From an uncultured Clostridia bacterium (GTDB taxonomy: Bacteria > Bacillota > Clostridia > TANB77 > CAG-508), in contig CAKOVP010000029.1 in NCBI GenBank assembly GCA_934122035.1, positions 1 through 17,098 on the forward strand: DNA of 17,098 bases, given 5' to 3'. Of the stretch, positions 1-8,760 are shown one piece after another (position 1 is the first letter of the stretch; each line of letters opens with the position of its first letter). The notes below the pieces were generated by a model. That model did not search any database. It was not told the origin of the DNA and saw only the letters and a program-made list of their open reading frames with translations. A program made the translations under genes and the position numbers.

Positions 1-2
1 TT

Positions 3-668
3 GAAAATGTGTGTGATGATGGAACAGAATTTTCTGTAGACGGTGATGAAAATAAACTCTGTCTTTACATGAGAATTCTTCAAGGGCTTCCAACTACAAA
101 GGTTAAAACAACTACTGCTGGTGCCGGACTTGATGCTCCAGAAGAAATTGCGAGCATTCCAGAAAATACTGTCTATCCAAAGGGAAGCAGTGAAAATGCT
201 GACATGTTTAATATGATTTCTACACAGATTCCATATTATTACGGCGGTCAGTGTACTGACTTTGTGTGGTGGAGATTCAAGCTTCAATATGGTTTGGATA
301 CTGGTGGTGGTAATGGAAGAGCTGTGGCAAGTAATACAGCAGCCAGGTATCCAGATAAATTTGAACTTGTATCGATAAATCTGGATAACTATACACAGGT
401 TGATGAAAGCTATGCTGGATCAATTATTTCACAGCTCTTTGCTCATCAGCCGAGTGGTGCATGCAAAACACAGGACAGTGTCGGGCATGTTCTGTTCCTG
501 GAAAAAGTCGATACTTCGAGTGGAGAACCAATAATCTGGTACTCAGAAGGCAACTATGGGGCATCAGCTTATGGTGCAATCCGAATAAATATGAAGCAGA
601 GTCTTCACGATTTCCTGATTGCCCGATGTAATTCCATCGAGCTCTGTGCCCCTGTCAATGTGTCATAG
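3..668 (+). CDS. CHAP-domain cell wall hydrolase, 3' part (transfer-associated)
   Basis: This is the C-terminal part of a protein whose frame is open to the left edge, so its start lies outside the window; the GTG at 9 is only an internal codon. The visible part reads as a CHAP (NlpC/P60-like cysteine amidase/peptidase) domain. The candidate nucleophile Cys is in GQCTDFVWW (TGT at 252-254), the catalytic His is in GHVLFLEKV (CAT at 485-487), and WYSEGNYG, which could supply the third polar residue, follows. Such domains in Gram-positive conjugation operons (CwlT/VirB1-like proteins) open peptidoglycan for the secretion channel, outside the membrane. The preceding segment (PTTKVKTTTAGAG and onward) looks like a linker. 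Its place just upstream of the coupling protein supports a transfer role. Whether a second muramidase domain or membrane spans precede it cannot be seen. Confidence 0.8.
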   Translation, partial: ENVCDDGTEFSVDGDENKLCLYMRILQGLPTTKVKTTTAGAGLDAPEEIASIPENTVYPKGSSENADMFNMISTQIPYYYGGQCTDFVWWRFKLQYGLDTGGGNGRAVASNTAARYPDKFELVSINLDNYTQVDESYAGSIISQLFAHQPSGACKTQDSVGHVLFLEKVDTSSGEPIIWYSEGNYGASAYGAIRINMKQSLHDFLIARCNSIELCAPVNVS

Positions 669-694
669 CCATTCTTGTTTAAGGATGGCTTTTT
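667..694 (+). terminator. Intrinsic terminator-like hairpin between CHAP and virD4 genes
   Basis: A 10-base-pair stem (667-676 with 681-690, one G-U pair) closes a GTTT loop and is followed by a T-tract. It begins inside the stop codon of the CHAP gene, and only about seven bases separate the T-tract from the strong AAAGGAGGTGA ribosome binding site of the next gene. It is the first of four such hairpins in the operon. Confidence 0.75.
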
Positions 695-717
695 CTAAAA
701 AAAGGAGGTGATTTTTT

Positions 718-3363
718 TTGCAGAATGACAAACTTTTAAAGTTTAAAGAAAAGTTTGCAGGTATGAATCCTGTTCAGAAAGTGTTTGCTGTAATTGCTAT
801 TATTCTGGCGATTGCAGCATCTTATCTGCTGTGTGCTCTACTTGTTGGACAGCTCTTTAAACCTTTCAACCCAGACTATGCAGGCAATGCATTGATGTTT
901 GGGCTTTTCAGACAGTCTAAGGTTTCACTGCTGTTGTGGCTTGCCATGATGGCTTTTATTGTTGTTTCGCTTACATCAAACAATCTCAGGAATTCAATTC
1001 AGTCAACCGAAAATGGTATTTCCATTGCAAAAAACAAAGTTGGCGGTACAGCTGAATGGATGAATGAAGCTGAGATAAAAAGTAATTTCCATATTGGAGA
1101 TATAAAGAGCTCCAATACAATACTGTATGGAAAAATGGATAAGAAGGGCTATAAGAGAATCGTTACTTTCCAGCCGCCTAAGGGCTCTGAAGGTAATAGA
1201 AATACTCTGGTCGTTGCTTCAATGGGCTCTGGTAAAACATATACCTTTGTTATTCCGAACCTGATTCAGACAATACTCAGAGGAGATTCTTTTGTCTGTA
1301 CCGATCCAAAAGGTGAACTTTTTTCATCACTTGCACAGTGGTGCAGCGAAATGGGAGTTGAGGTTCATCTGCTTAATCTTGACCCAGATAACATCAAATA
1401 TTCTGAGTTCTGGAACTGTCTTCAGGAAACTATTAATCCAGAAACAGAACGCTGTGATCCAACTGGGTTGAATGACTTTGTAAATATTTACATGCAGAAC
1501 TCTGGAAATGGTAAAGAAGATTTCTGGTATAACTCAGCATTAAACCTTGTAAAGGCTGTTATTGGCTATATTGCCTATAATCATGAAAGCGATATTATTG
1601 ATGGCTATGTCACACTTTATGAAAGAATAACAGGAGAGTCAGATGAGAACAATCCGGTCATTCACAAAATGAAAAATACAATGTGTTCTTTTAAATGGAT
1701 CAAACAGACCATCAGATCAGAAGCATTGAAAAATGGTTTTGATGAGACAGAACTTGACAAGATTTTCTATGATATTGAAAAGATAAAACCTAAATTTAAA
1801 TACAATATCGGCGAAGTCGTTGATGCACTTCTTAACTTTGATTCTATTGAAGACAAGCTTGCTGAGATCCCTGACTGGCATCCAGCTGCTTATTCCTATG
1901 CAATGTACAAGACCAATGACACAGAAACAGTTCGTAAGTCTGCTTTGCAGGGTGCTCAGCTGAGATTCGCATTATTCTCTGATCCAAATGTAAAAGAAGT
2001 GCTTTCTCATGACGGAATAAGTATCAATGACATCAATGGAAAACAGTCTGCATTCTTCGTAATTATTTCTGACAAGGTCAATACTTTGAAGCCTATTGCT
2101 TCACTGTTCTTTTCATTTATGTTTAAGGATCTGCAGGCAAACTATGAGAAAAACGGTAGAGAAGCAAACAAAAAGGGTGTAAAAAATCCATGTCATGAGG
2201 TAACTGTAATGCTCGAAGAATTCTTCTCAATTGGTGTTATCTGCGGATCTCCAGAAGAATTCGGACGTGTCATGGCAACGTGCAGATCACGTAAGCTTTA
2301 TGTAAGTATCATCATTCAGTATATTGCTCAGATTGAGGCATTGTATGGTCCATTCATTAAAGATGCAATTCAAGGCGGATGCTCAACACTGTACTATCTC
2401 GGTGGGAACGATCCAACAACTCTGAAATTTATTTCTGATTTTGCTGGAAGAACAACAGTAATTACTGAGTCACATCAGGAAGGTGCATCGCTCCTTTCTA
2501 AGACTGGAACAAACGTAAGTGTAAGTGCAAAAGAAAGACCACTGATCACGACCGAAGATGCAAGACTCTGGAAAGACAGAGTCTTATTAATTAAGCAGTG
2601 GTGTCAGCCAGCAAAGCTGTATCCTTTTGGATGGGATAATCATTACATTTGCTATAAAGGAAAGGGAAATCACCCTAAAGGAATGATCCACCTTGTTTCA
2701 AAAGAAATTAAATATCCAGATGGATCAACCGCTACTTTATGGAATGTTGCATCTGATTCATTTACTTCTTTTGAAGAGTATATTGAGCCGATTGAAACAA
2801 GAGTATTGAGAATTATAGACAAGCAGAATTCTATCGGTGATACTGAAGAATATATTTCAGATGAAATACTTGGATTGGAAAGAGTCAAATTGCTGAATGA
2901 TGCAGTTGACGAAAATGCTGAAACTGAAGTCTTATTTCCAGAAGATATTCTTGAACAGCAGGAAAAACTCAAGAACGGACTCATGGAATCTGATACATCG
3001 CAGGCCGATGTTATGCAGGAAAATCATGATAATAATTCTGCGATTCTGAATCCGATCGAGAATGAATCAAAGAAAGAAGCTAATGAAAATACAGCTGACT
3101 ATGCTTCAGAGAACAATGGCGAAGCAGAAACATTAGAACAAGATTTAGATGCAATGCTTGCAGATGCTGAAGCAGCAGCTGAAAATACTATCAACAATCA
3201 GGTTGATAATATGAGCAATCCAGAACAGATGTCTCTGGGGCTTGTAGAGGATTCTCAAAAGAAAAATGAGAAGAAAAAGCCTTCCAGAAAGCCTTCAACA
3301 AATGTGGCAAATCTTGGAAGAGGAAATAAACAAAAGACAAAAAAAGCATTGCCAGACGAATAA
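718..3363 (+). CDS. virD4: VirD4/TcpA-like type IV coupling protein ATPase
   Basis: This 881-residue protein belongs to the VirD4/TraG coupling family, which docks the relaxase-DNA complex on the secretion channel at the inner face of the membrane and drives transfer by ATP hydrolysis. Two membrane spans lie at about residues 22-45 and 70-88. The family's GGTAEWMNEAEIK segment follows, then a Walker A (ASMGSGKT, residues 167-174), FVCTDPKGELF, and a Walker B-like VMLEEFFSIG (about residues 497-506). The usual aspartate there is Glu, giving LEEF instead of the common DEF. After the ATPase core comes a long acidic tail (about 740-850) and a lysine-rich end. Start: the TTG at 718 has a near-perfect AAAGGAGGTGA six bases upstream, whereas the next in-frame ATG (residue 15) has no such site and would cut into the membrane-proximal N-terminus. 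The rare TTG start may keep its level low. Terminator-like hairpins stand on both sides. Confidence 0.93.
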   Translation: MQNDKLLKFKEKFAGMNPVQKVFAVIAIILAIAASYLLCALLVGQLFKPFNPDYAGNALMFGLFRQSKVSLLLWLAMMAFIVVSLTSNNLRNSIQSTENGISIAKNKVGGTAEWMNEAEIKSNFHIGDIKSSNTILYGKMDKKGYKRIVTFQPPKGSEGNRNTLVVASMGSGKTYTFVIPNLIQTILRGDSFVCTDPKGELFSSLAQWCSEMGVEVHLLNLDPDNIKYSEFWNCLQETINPETERCDPTGLNDFVNIYMQNSGNGKEDFWYNSALNLVKAVIGYIAYNHESDIIDGYVTLYERITGESDENNPVIHKMKNTMCSFKWIKQTIRSEALKNGFDETELDKIFYDIEKIKPKFKYNIGEVVDALLNFDSIEDKLAEIPDWHPAAYSYAMYKTNDTETVRKSALQGAQLRFALFSDPNVKEVLSHDGISINDINGKQSAFFVIISDKVNTLKPIASLFFSFMFKDLQANYEKNGREANKKGVKNPCHEVTVMLEEFFSIGVICGSPEEFGRVMATCRSRKLYVSIIIQYIAQIEALYGPFIKDAIQGGCSTLYYLGGNDPTTLKFISDFAGRTTVITESHQEGASLLSKTGTNVSVSAKERPLITTEDARLWKDRVLLIKQWCQPAKLYPFGWDNHYICYKGKGNHPKGMIHLVSKEIKYPDGSTATLWNVASDSFTSFEEYIEPIETRVLRIIDKQNSIGDTEEYISDEILGLERVKLLNDAVDENAETEVLFPEDILEQQEKLKNGLMESDTSQADVMQENHDNNSAILNPIENESKKEANENTADYASENNGEAETLEQDLDAMLADAEAAAENTINNQVDNMSNPEQMSLGLVEDSQKKNEKKKPSRKPSTNVANLGRGNKQKTKKALPDE

Positions 3364-3372
3364 TGGCAATCA

Positions 3373-3398
3373 GGGAAGCATGATCTGCTTCCCTTTTT
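3373..3398 (+). terminator. Intrinsic terminator-like hairpin after virD4
   Basis: A perfect 8-base-pair stem GGGAAGCA/TGCTTCCC (3373-3380 with 3386-3393) with a 5-base loop is followed directly by TTTTT. It lies 10 bases past the virD4-like stop. The next ribosome binding site (AGAGGAGAA, from 3407) begins only about nine bases after the T-tract, leaving no space for a separate downstream promoter. Confidence 0.85.
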
Positions 3399-3424
3399 AG
3401 ATAAAAGAGGAGAACAATTTAATT

Positions 3425-4627
3425 ATGTTAGATCAAGAAATGAATGTGTTTGAAGAAACAGATGGTGTATTTGAAGCACCAGAAAATGCTGAAGATGTCA
3501 GCGAAGAAGTGACAGAAAATGTAAATGCAGCCACACATGAAGAAGCTGTATCTGAAGAAAAAGTTGAAGTGCCTGCGACAGAACCTGAAGAAGTAAATGA
3601 AGAAAAAAGCGAAGACGCTGAGCCTTCACCTGCTGAAACTTTACTTTCTGATGAAGAAGAAATTGCTGAAGAAATCAAAGCTGCTGCTGGAAAGTCAAAT
3701 TTAATTGGTATGGTTGGCAATGTTTCAAAGAATGTGATTGCTCAGGGAAATGATGTTTCTGATGAAATGCATGCCTATACTGGCTTGAAAAAGTCTTTGG
3801 ATAACCAAGATATCCTTTGGGGTATTGTTGATGGCGTAACGCCTTTAAAATCATCTAAAACAGTTGTTATATCTGTTGTGTGGAATAAAGTCAGAATCTT
3901 TATCAATGAAAAAAATTATTTTGAAAAGTCATTCAGCTTTGGAAAAGACTTCGAAAATATGAATGACACATTGAAACTGAGACGTAAGGTTTCACGTATC
4001 AATGCACAGCTTGGTGCACTCGTTCCTTTTATTGTGAATGATATTCAGACAGTAAACGGCAAGATTCAGGTCACTGCTTCTCGCTCGGAAGCTATGTCTA
4101 AACTTAGAGATATTTACTTTATTCATAAGAATACCGATCATCCTGTTGACGTTAAACCTGGTGATGAAGTAGCTGAAGCACATGTAATTACTGCTACTCC
4201 TTTCTGGGCACTTGTTGAATGCCTCGGTGTTGAAACAAGAATGGATGCTTATGCCTTAAGCCATACTCGTATTGAAAACTGTGCTGATTATGTAAAGCCA
4301 GGCGATAAATTACGTGGAGTTAGAATTGTAAAAATCCATATTAATGAAGGTGATGATGTTTATTTGACTTTAAATGCAAGAGTCAGAGCTAACAGAGACA
4401 GAATTGCTTCATTGACTCCAGGCTCTCAGCATTTAGGCGAAATTGTTTCCTACAACCGTAAAAAACAATACTATAAAGTTGTTCTGGCTGACGGTGTTGA
4501 AGTTGCTGTTAAACAGAAAATGACAGGTACTGATGAAGAATTGTCTGGTGGTACACCAGTTATTGTTAAGGTACTGTTTATCGGAAAAGATAATTTATAC
4601 GTAGTCGGTTCATTATACAGACGTTAA
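3425..4627 (+). CDS. Acidic-tailed protein with three S1/OB-like units
   Basis: This 400-residue protein has two parts. Residues 1 to about 95 are strongly acidic and Glu-rich (EEVNEEKSEDAEP and similar), predicted disordered. The rest is built of S1/OB-like beta units. Unit one is at about 128-215 (ILWGIVDGVTPLKSS ... IQVTASRSEAM, the latter typical of S1-type repeats). Unit two is at about 240-318 (VKPGDEVAEAHVI ... DVYLTLNARVR). Unit three is at about 328-400 (LTPGSQHLGEIV ... LYVVGSLYRR). S1 domains usually bind RNA, and no membrane span or signal peptide is visible, so it should be cytoplasmic. It lies between the coupling protein and the PrgI-like gene. Its role there is not established: single-stranded nucleic acid binding, RNA chaperoning or transcription control are all possible. 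Start at ATG 3425 with AGAGGAGAA upstream. The spacing is long, but it is the only good candidate. Confidence 0.75.
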   Translation: MLDQEMNVFEETDGVFEAPENAEDVSEEVTENVNAATHEEAVSEEKVEVPATEPEEVNEEKSEDAEPSPAETLLSDEEEIAEEIKAAAGKSNLIGMVGNVSKNVIAQGNDVSDEMHAYTGLKKSLDNQDILWGIVDGVTPLKSSKTVVISVVWNKVRIFINEKNYFEKSFSFGKDFENMNDTLKLRRKVSRINAQLGALVPFIVNDIQTVNGKIQVTASRSEAMSKLRDIYFIHKNTDHPVDVKPGDEVAEAHVITATPFWALVECLGVETRMDAYALSHTRIENCADYVKPGDKLRGVRIVKIHINEGDDVYLTLNARVRANRDRIASLTPGSQHLGEIVSYNRKKQYYKVVLADGVEVAVKQKMTGTDEELSGGTPVIVKVLFIGKDNLYVVGSLYRR

Positions 4628-4639
4628 TTTTCACTGAAG

Positions 4640-4675
4640 CTAGGATGTCTTTTTTTGCAAGATGTCCTAGTTTTT
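4640..4675 (+). terminator. Intrinsic terminator-like hairpin after the S1-type gene
   Basis: A 12-base-pair stem with two G-U pairs (4640-4651 with 4659-4670) is followed by TTTTT. It sits 12 bases after the stop codon at 4627. The next ribosome binding site (AGAAGGAGG) is at 4701-4709. The A-rich stretch between them has no recognisable promoter. Confidence 0.8.
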
Positions 4676-4717
4676 AAATACCAAAAAAATTTTAAAAGAA
4701 AGAAGGAGGACAATAAT

Positions 4718-5320
4718 TTGGCAAAGGAAGAAGAAAAAATCAGAATAGTATTTATTCCAAAAAACTACTCTGGATCATTCAATATTGCTGGATCAACACT
4801 CAGTATCAGGAGCTGCATTGAAGCAGTTCTTATTGGAGGAACACTTGGCCTTGTCGGATTTTTCATTACTAGATCATTTCCAACAGAAATAAAAGCCGGT
4901 GCTATTTCACTCGGTGTGATTGGCGGGGGAATCCTTGGAATGTATGGTCATAACGGTGATCCATTTTCTACATTCCTTACAAGTGTATATAAATTCAACA
5001 AAAACAAGCGTGCTTGTTTCTACAATCCAAGACCGAAAAAAGAAGCTAAACCTCTTGTGCTGAAGCAGGCAAGTCTTGATGACGAGATCTTCGGCCGTAA
5101 GCAGGCACAGGAACTTAAGGAAAAATTCTTCAGCAGCAAGACGACTTTTACTGCCGTGGAAATGCCGGATAATCTTTATTTTGAAGATGATATAGGTATT
5201 GTGGATGCACCTGAAGGATATGTCGGGGCAAAGAAAAGCAAAGAAAAATTTGTAAAGCCTAAGAAGAAAGGAAGTGTTAAGAATGGCAAAAAGAAAGCAA
5301 AAAAGAAAGCCTCAAGGTAA
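4718..5320 (+). CDS. prgI: PrgI/VirB3-like two-span membrane protein of the secretion channel
   Basis: This 200-residue protein matches the layout of the PrgI family, the small VirB3-like partner of VirB4 in Gram-positive type IV secretion. A short polar head (KIRIVFIPKNYSG) leads into two close hydrophobic spans (about residues 31-49 and 53-72). The conserved-looking post-membrane segment NGDPFSTFLTSVYKFNKNKR-ACFYNPRPK follows, matching the family pattern of N-G-E/D-P-x-x-x-F and a Y-N-P-R/x-K end. The last third is hydrophilic and becomes extremely lysine-rich. Start: TTG at 4718 has AGAAGGAGG eight bases upstream. The longer open frame from 4655 starts inside the terminator hairpin and is rejected. 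Its 3' end overlaps virB4 by 38 bases, so the two are likely translationally coupled. Length is greater than the usual 100-150 residues because of the basic tail. Confidence 0.85.
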   Translation: MAKEEEKIRIVFIPKNYSGSFNIAGSTLSIRSCIEAVLIGGTLGLVGFFITRSFPTEIKAGAISLGVIGGGILGMYGHNGDPFSTFLTSVYKFNKNKRACFYNPRPKKEAKPLVLKQASLDDEIFGRKQAQELKEKFFSSKTTFTAVEMPDNLYFEDDIGIVDAPEGYVGAKKSKEKFVKPKKKGSVKNGKKKAKKKASR

Positions 5321-7931
5321 AAAGCCTGTTGAAAAAAAGGAACATAGAAAAAAGCAGAAGCCTTTTCAGTCAACACAGGCTTCACTTCCTATTCTTGGAT
5401 TTGCCAATGGACTTGTTGTAGAAAAGAACAATGAAGTAAGCATGATTATGGAAGTGAATCCATCACAGTTCTTTCTGAAAAAGAATGAAGAACAGAATAA
5501 TATATCATCTCAGTTCCAGAATTTTCTGAAGATAGCTCCTGACAATATTCATTTTAAGGTGCTTTCTGTGCCAGCTAATCTGTCAGTACAGATCAGCAAG
5601 ACACTTGCAAATATTGCTGAAGAACCAAGCTCAGAATGCAGAAAAATGGGCACAGAATACCTTAAACATTTGCAGGCAGCTCAAAGCACTGGAACACGAA
5701 GACGCTTCTTTATCAGCATCCCATATGAGGGAAATGCCGATGCAAAAAAAGATGATTATTTAAATAATGTTACTCATCAGATGTATGTTCTTAGAGACAG
5801 ACTGACGATGGCTTTGAAGCAATGTGGCAATACTGTTGTTGATATGGATGTAATAAACCCAAGCTATCAGACAGCCAATATCTTCTACGATATTCTGAAC
5901 AGAAAAGTAAACCTTGTTCATTCTTTCAAGGAAAGATGCAGTGAGGTGTATAAAAGATACGCTGATGCATTAGGAGAAGATGATATTTATATTCCAGATA
6001 CAGAATATATTGCTCCAATGAGAATCAACTATTCCAATTCAAAATGCGTAGAGTGCGATGGAACATATTACTCATTTCTATATCTTCCTGGGAAGAATTA
6101 TCCATCCATGACTTACACCGGATGGCTCTATACTTTTATAAATACATTCTCTGGTGTTGATGTAGATATCTATCTTTCAAAGCAGGATAGAAACCAAAAA
6201 AGCAAGGAACTTAAGATAGCAATTGGACATACAGAAGTTGATATGTATGACAACACAAACGCTGCTACAGATGCATATTCAAATTCAAGAGATGCGTATG
6301 AGTCAGGACTTTATTTGAGAAACGGCTTAATGAATGGTCAGGATTTCTATGAAGTAAGTACAATTCTCACAGTAACCGGCTCATCAGTTGAAGAGGTTGA
6401 CAGTAAAATTGATGAGCTCCAGAATATTGCAAGACAGCGTGATCTTGCTCTTATTCCACTTCACTATCAGGAAGAACAGGCATTCAACGCTGTACTTCCA
6501 CTTCCAAGACTTCCAAAGGAATTTTTCAGAAAGATGCATCGTAACTGCCTGACTGAAGGTGCAGCTACATTCTATCCATTCCTGAATTTTGAAATGATTC
6601 ATGACGATGGTATCTATATTGCTGATGATCTTGGAAGCGGAACACCTGTAATTCCAGACTTCTTTAACCGTGATTTCTACACCAATCCACATATTTTCAT
6701 CTGTGGAAAGACAGGTGCAGGAAAAACAGTTACTATCCTTCTTATGGCTCTGAGAGCTCGTGTTAAACAGATGCCTGTATATCTGATTGTCCCTGAAAAA
6801 GAAAATGAATACAGACGTGTGTGTGAAAAAATCGGCGGACAGTTTATATCTCTCGGCAATGGTTCACATACAAAAATAAATGTATTTGATATCTCAGTTC
6901 CAAGCAGAAAGGCAAGAGAAAAGATGAAGATAATTGATGGAAAGGACCCGGTAAGTGACATTCTTCTTGTTGCTAAAGTCAATGAGCTTCTATCTTTCTT
7001 CTCAATTTTTATTCCGACTTTATCAGATATTAGCGGTATGGATCAGAAACAGGTTCTTAATGATGCGATTCTGGAAACATATTATCGCTTTGGAATAACC
7101 GAAGATAACGATTCAATATGGGCTGATCAGTATCATAGACACTACAAAAAATATCCAATAATGAGTGATTTAGTTCAAACACTTGAGTCTTATGTTGCTC
7201 GAAATGACTCAAGTTCTGATTCTGCCGACAAGCTTGCAAAGTATATTTCTATGCTTACAAAGGGAAGCGGAGAACATTTTAATGGACATACAAACGTGGA
7301 TCTCAATAACAAATTTGTTGTTATCGGTCTTGAAAATAACACAGAAGAATTCTTCGGCTTGTCTATTTATCTTGCTATGGAATTCGTCTGGCAGAAGATA
7401 AAGGAAGACAGATCAAGCGAAAAAATGCTGATTATGGATGAGTGGTGGAAGATGGCATATAACAGAATTGCTGCTGAAAGAACTATGCAGATTGCAAGAC
7501 TTGCTCGTGCAGAAGGCTGTTCAATGGTGATTGCTACTCAGCAGATGTCCGATGTCTACGCTTTGGAAAATGGTAAATATGGCAAGGCAATTCTTAACTC
7601 ATGTGATACAAAAATTATCATGGGGCTTAAAAAAGATGAGCTTACTTCAATGAGTGAAATGATTGATTTAACTAAAGATGAATGTACTCAGATTGAAAAC
7701 TTCAATAAAGGTGAAGCACTGCTTATCAGTGGACCTGTAAGAATGAATATAAAATTTACTCCTTCTCAAACTGAAAAGATGCTTACTTTTACTGACTCAG
7801 AAACAATTAATAAGTTTGCTGGCAAGGCAAAAGAAGAAGCAAAAATTCGTGCCAGACAGGAAGCTATTGAAAATGCGAAGTCTATCGACGAAATATTTGT
7901 TAATGGTTTTAACAGCGATGATTCAAACTGA
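5283..7931 (+). CDS. virB4: VirB4-like conjugation ATPase
   Basis: This 882-residue protein is the VirB4/TraC-type motor ATPase that energises channel assembly and DNA transfer at the cytoplasmic membrane. The N-terminus is very basic (KRKQKRKPQGKKPVEKKEHRKK), then comes the TraC-like N-terminal domain (about 35-430). The ATPase core has Walker A GKTGAGKT (residues 475-482) and Walker B LIMDEWW (DE at 719-720), followed by the AIATQQ-like sensor stretch VIATQQMSDVY and the C-terminal IMGLKKDE region. Start: ATG 5283 with AAAGGAAG upstream. A GTG nine bases earlier is in frame but less well placed. It overlaps the PrgI-like gene, the usual neighbour of virB4, and is followed 19 bases later by the next gene without a hairpin. 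All expected motifs are present, so it should be functional. Confidence 0.95.
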   Translation: MAKRKQKRKPQGKKPVEKKEHRKKQKPFQSTQASLPILGFANGLVVEKNNEVSMIMEVNPSQFFLKKNEEQNNISSQFQNFLKIAPDNIHFKVLSVPANLSVQISKTLANIAEEPSSECRKMGTEYLKHLQAAQSTGTRRRFFISIPYEGNADAKKDDYLNNVTHQMYVLRDRLTMALKQCGNTVVDMDVINPSYQTANIFYDILNRKVNLVHSFKERCSEVYKRYADALGEDDIYIPDTEYIAPMRINYSNSKCVECDGTYYSFLYLPGKNYPSMTYTGWLYTFINTFSGVDVDIYLSKQDRNQKSKELKIAIGHTEVDMYDNTNAATDAYSNSRDAYESGLYLRNGLMNGQDFYEVSTILTVTGSSVEEVDSKIDELQNIARQRDLALIPLHYQEEQAFNAVLPLPRLPKEFFRKMHRNCLTEGAATFYPFLNFEMIHDDGIYIADDLGSGTPVIPDFFNRDFYTNPHIFICGKTGAGKTVTILLMALRARVKQMPVYLIVPEKENEYRRVCEKIGGQFISLGNGSHTKINVFDISVPSRKAREKMKIIDGKDPVSDILLVAKVNELLSFFSIFIPTLSDISGMDQKQVLNDAILETYYRFGITEDNDSIWADQYHRHYKKYPIMSDLVQTLESYVARNDSSSDSADKLAKYISMLTKGSGEHFNGHTNVDLNNKFVVIGLENNTEEFFGLSIYLAMEFVWQKIKEDRSSEKMLIMDEWWKMAYNRIAAERTMQIARLARAEGCSMVIATQQMSDVYALENGKYGKAILNSCDTKIIMGLKKDELTSMSEMIDLTKDECTQIENFNKGEALLISGPVRMNIKFTPSQTEKMLTFTDSETINKFAGKAKEEAKIRARQEAIENAKSIDEIFVNGFNSDDSN

Positions 7932-7950
7932 AAAATGGAGATAATAAATT

Positions 7951-8730
7951 ATGAATAACGAAAAAACTTATATGGATTTAATTAGAGATGTATTATTTAA
8001 AACTTCAATTCTTACTATTGGCGGTGCAAGAAAAATTCTGTACAACAGCTTCGAAGAATTGAAAGATGACAAAAAAGCTACAGATAAAATTCTGATTGAT
8101 ATGCAGGAAAAAGGTTATCTGCTAATTACAGAAAACTCTTTTATTATTTCAAAGGGCTTATATGAACGCATTACTTCAGATAAATTTTTTGATGGTGTGG
8201 ATAAGAAGGCTGCACTTGCAGTGCCTTCTGAAATGACAGTTTATACTAGAGACAATGATGGCAAAAGAATTATCGGTGGAACAACAACTATCCCTGACTA
8301 TTTGAAAGATGACAAGTTCAGAAGAGAACTTCTTGTCTGCATGTGGTACGTAATAAAGAAAATGCCTGTGAGCAAAGACTTTGTTATTGGTTCTCTTCCT
8401 TGGAATATTCTGTATGAAGATGATACTTTTTCTGAAACAGTAGATGGTGAAGAAGTTCCAATTACAAAAATAATTGAGGTAGCATACATCCCAGAATCAG
8501 CTGAAAATTCAAGAATTGAAATGATCAAGGCGTGCGGGAAGGTGCCTGAAGAAATGCGTATGGGTATTAGAAGAATAGCTATTATCGAAAATGAAAACCA
8601 CGCATTTAAAATCCCTTATTACGGGTTTACAGAGATTCTTACTGTAGATGATACAGTTCCTAATCATCTTAGAATTGTTGAAAAGAGAGCCCCTTCTGAG
8701 GCTTGGAAAGGATGCCCTAAAGGTGAATAA
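7951..8730 (+). CDS. Hypothetical protein with a winged-helix-like N-terminus
   Basis: This 259-residue soluble protein is not confidently recognised. The first 75 residues (DLIRDVLFKTSILTIGGARK ... DKILIDMQEKGYLLITENSF) look like a winged-helix fold, with short helices and a beta wing after KGYLL. This resembles the N-terminal domains of replication-relaxation or DUF-type accessory proteins in Firmicute conjugative elements; that link is an inference. The remainder is mixed alpha/beta with no cysteine motif, membrane span or nucleotide-binding loop. GGAG at 7937-7940 precedes ATG 7951. It is 19 bases after virB4 with no hairpin between, so it is probably co-transcribed with virB4. The coding sequence ends inside a terminator stem. 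Confidence 0.7.
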   Translation: MNNEKTYMDLIRDVLFKTSILTIGGARKILYNSFEELKDDKKATDKILIDMQEKGYLLITENSFIISKGLYERITSDKFFDGVDKKAALAVPSEMTVYTRDNDGKRIIGGTTTIPDYLKDDKFRRELLVCMWYVIKKMPVSKDFVIGSLPWNILYEDDTFSETVDGEEVPITKIIEVAYIPESAENSRIEMIKACGKVPEEMRMGIRRIAIIENENHAFKIPYYGFTEILTVDDTVPNHLRIVEKRAPSEAWKGCPKGE

Positions 8731-8753
8731 GATTTAATCTGTTCACCTTTTTT
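8719..8753 (+). terminator. Intrinsic terminator-like hairpin overlapping a stop codon
   Basis: AAAGGTGAA (8719-8727) pairs perfectly with TTCACCTTT (8742-8750). The loop can extend the stem by AGAT/ATCT. A T-rich tract runs to about 8753. The 5' arm covers the last codons of the upstream gene. The next ATG (8761) lies eight bases past the tract and has no Shine-Dalgarno of its own. Confidence 0.75.
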
Positions 8754-8760
8754 ATTTAAC

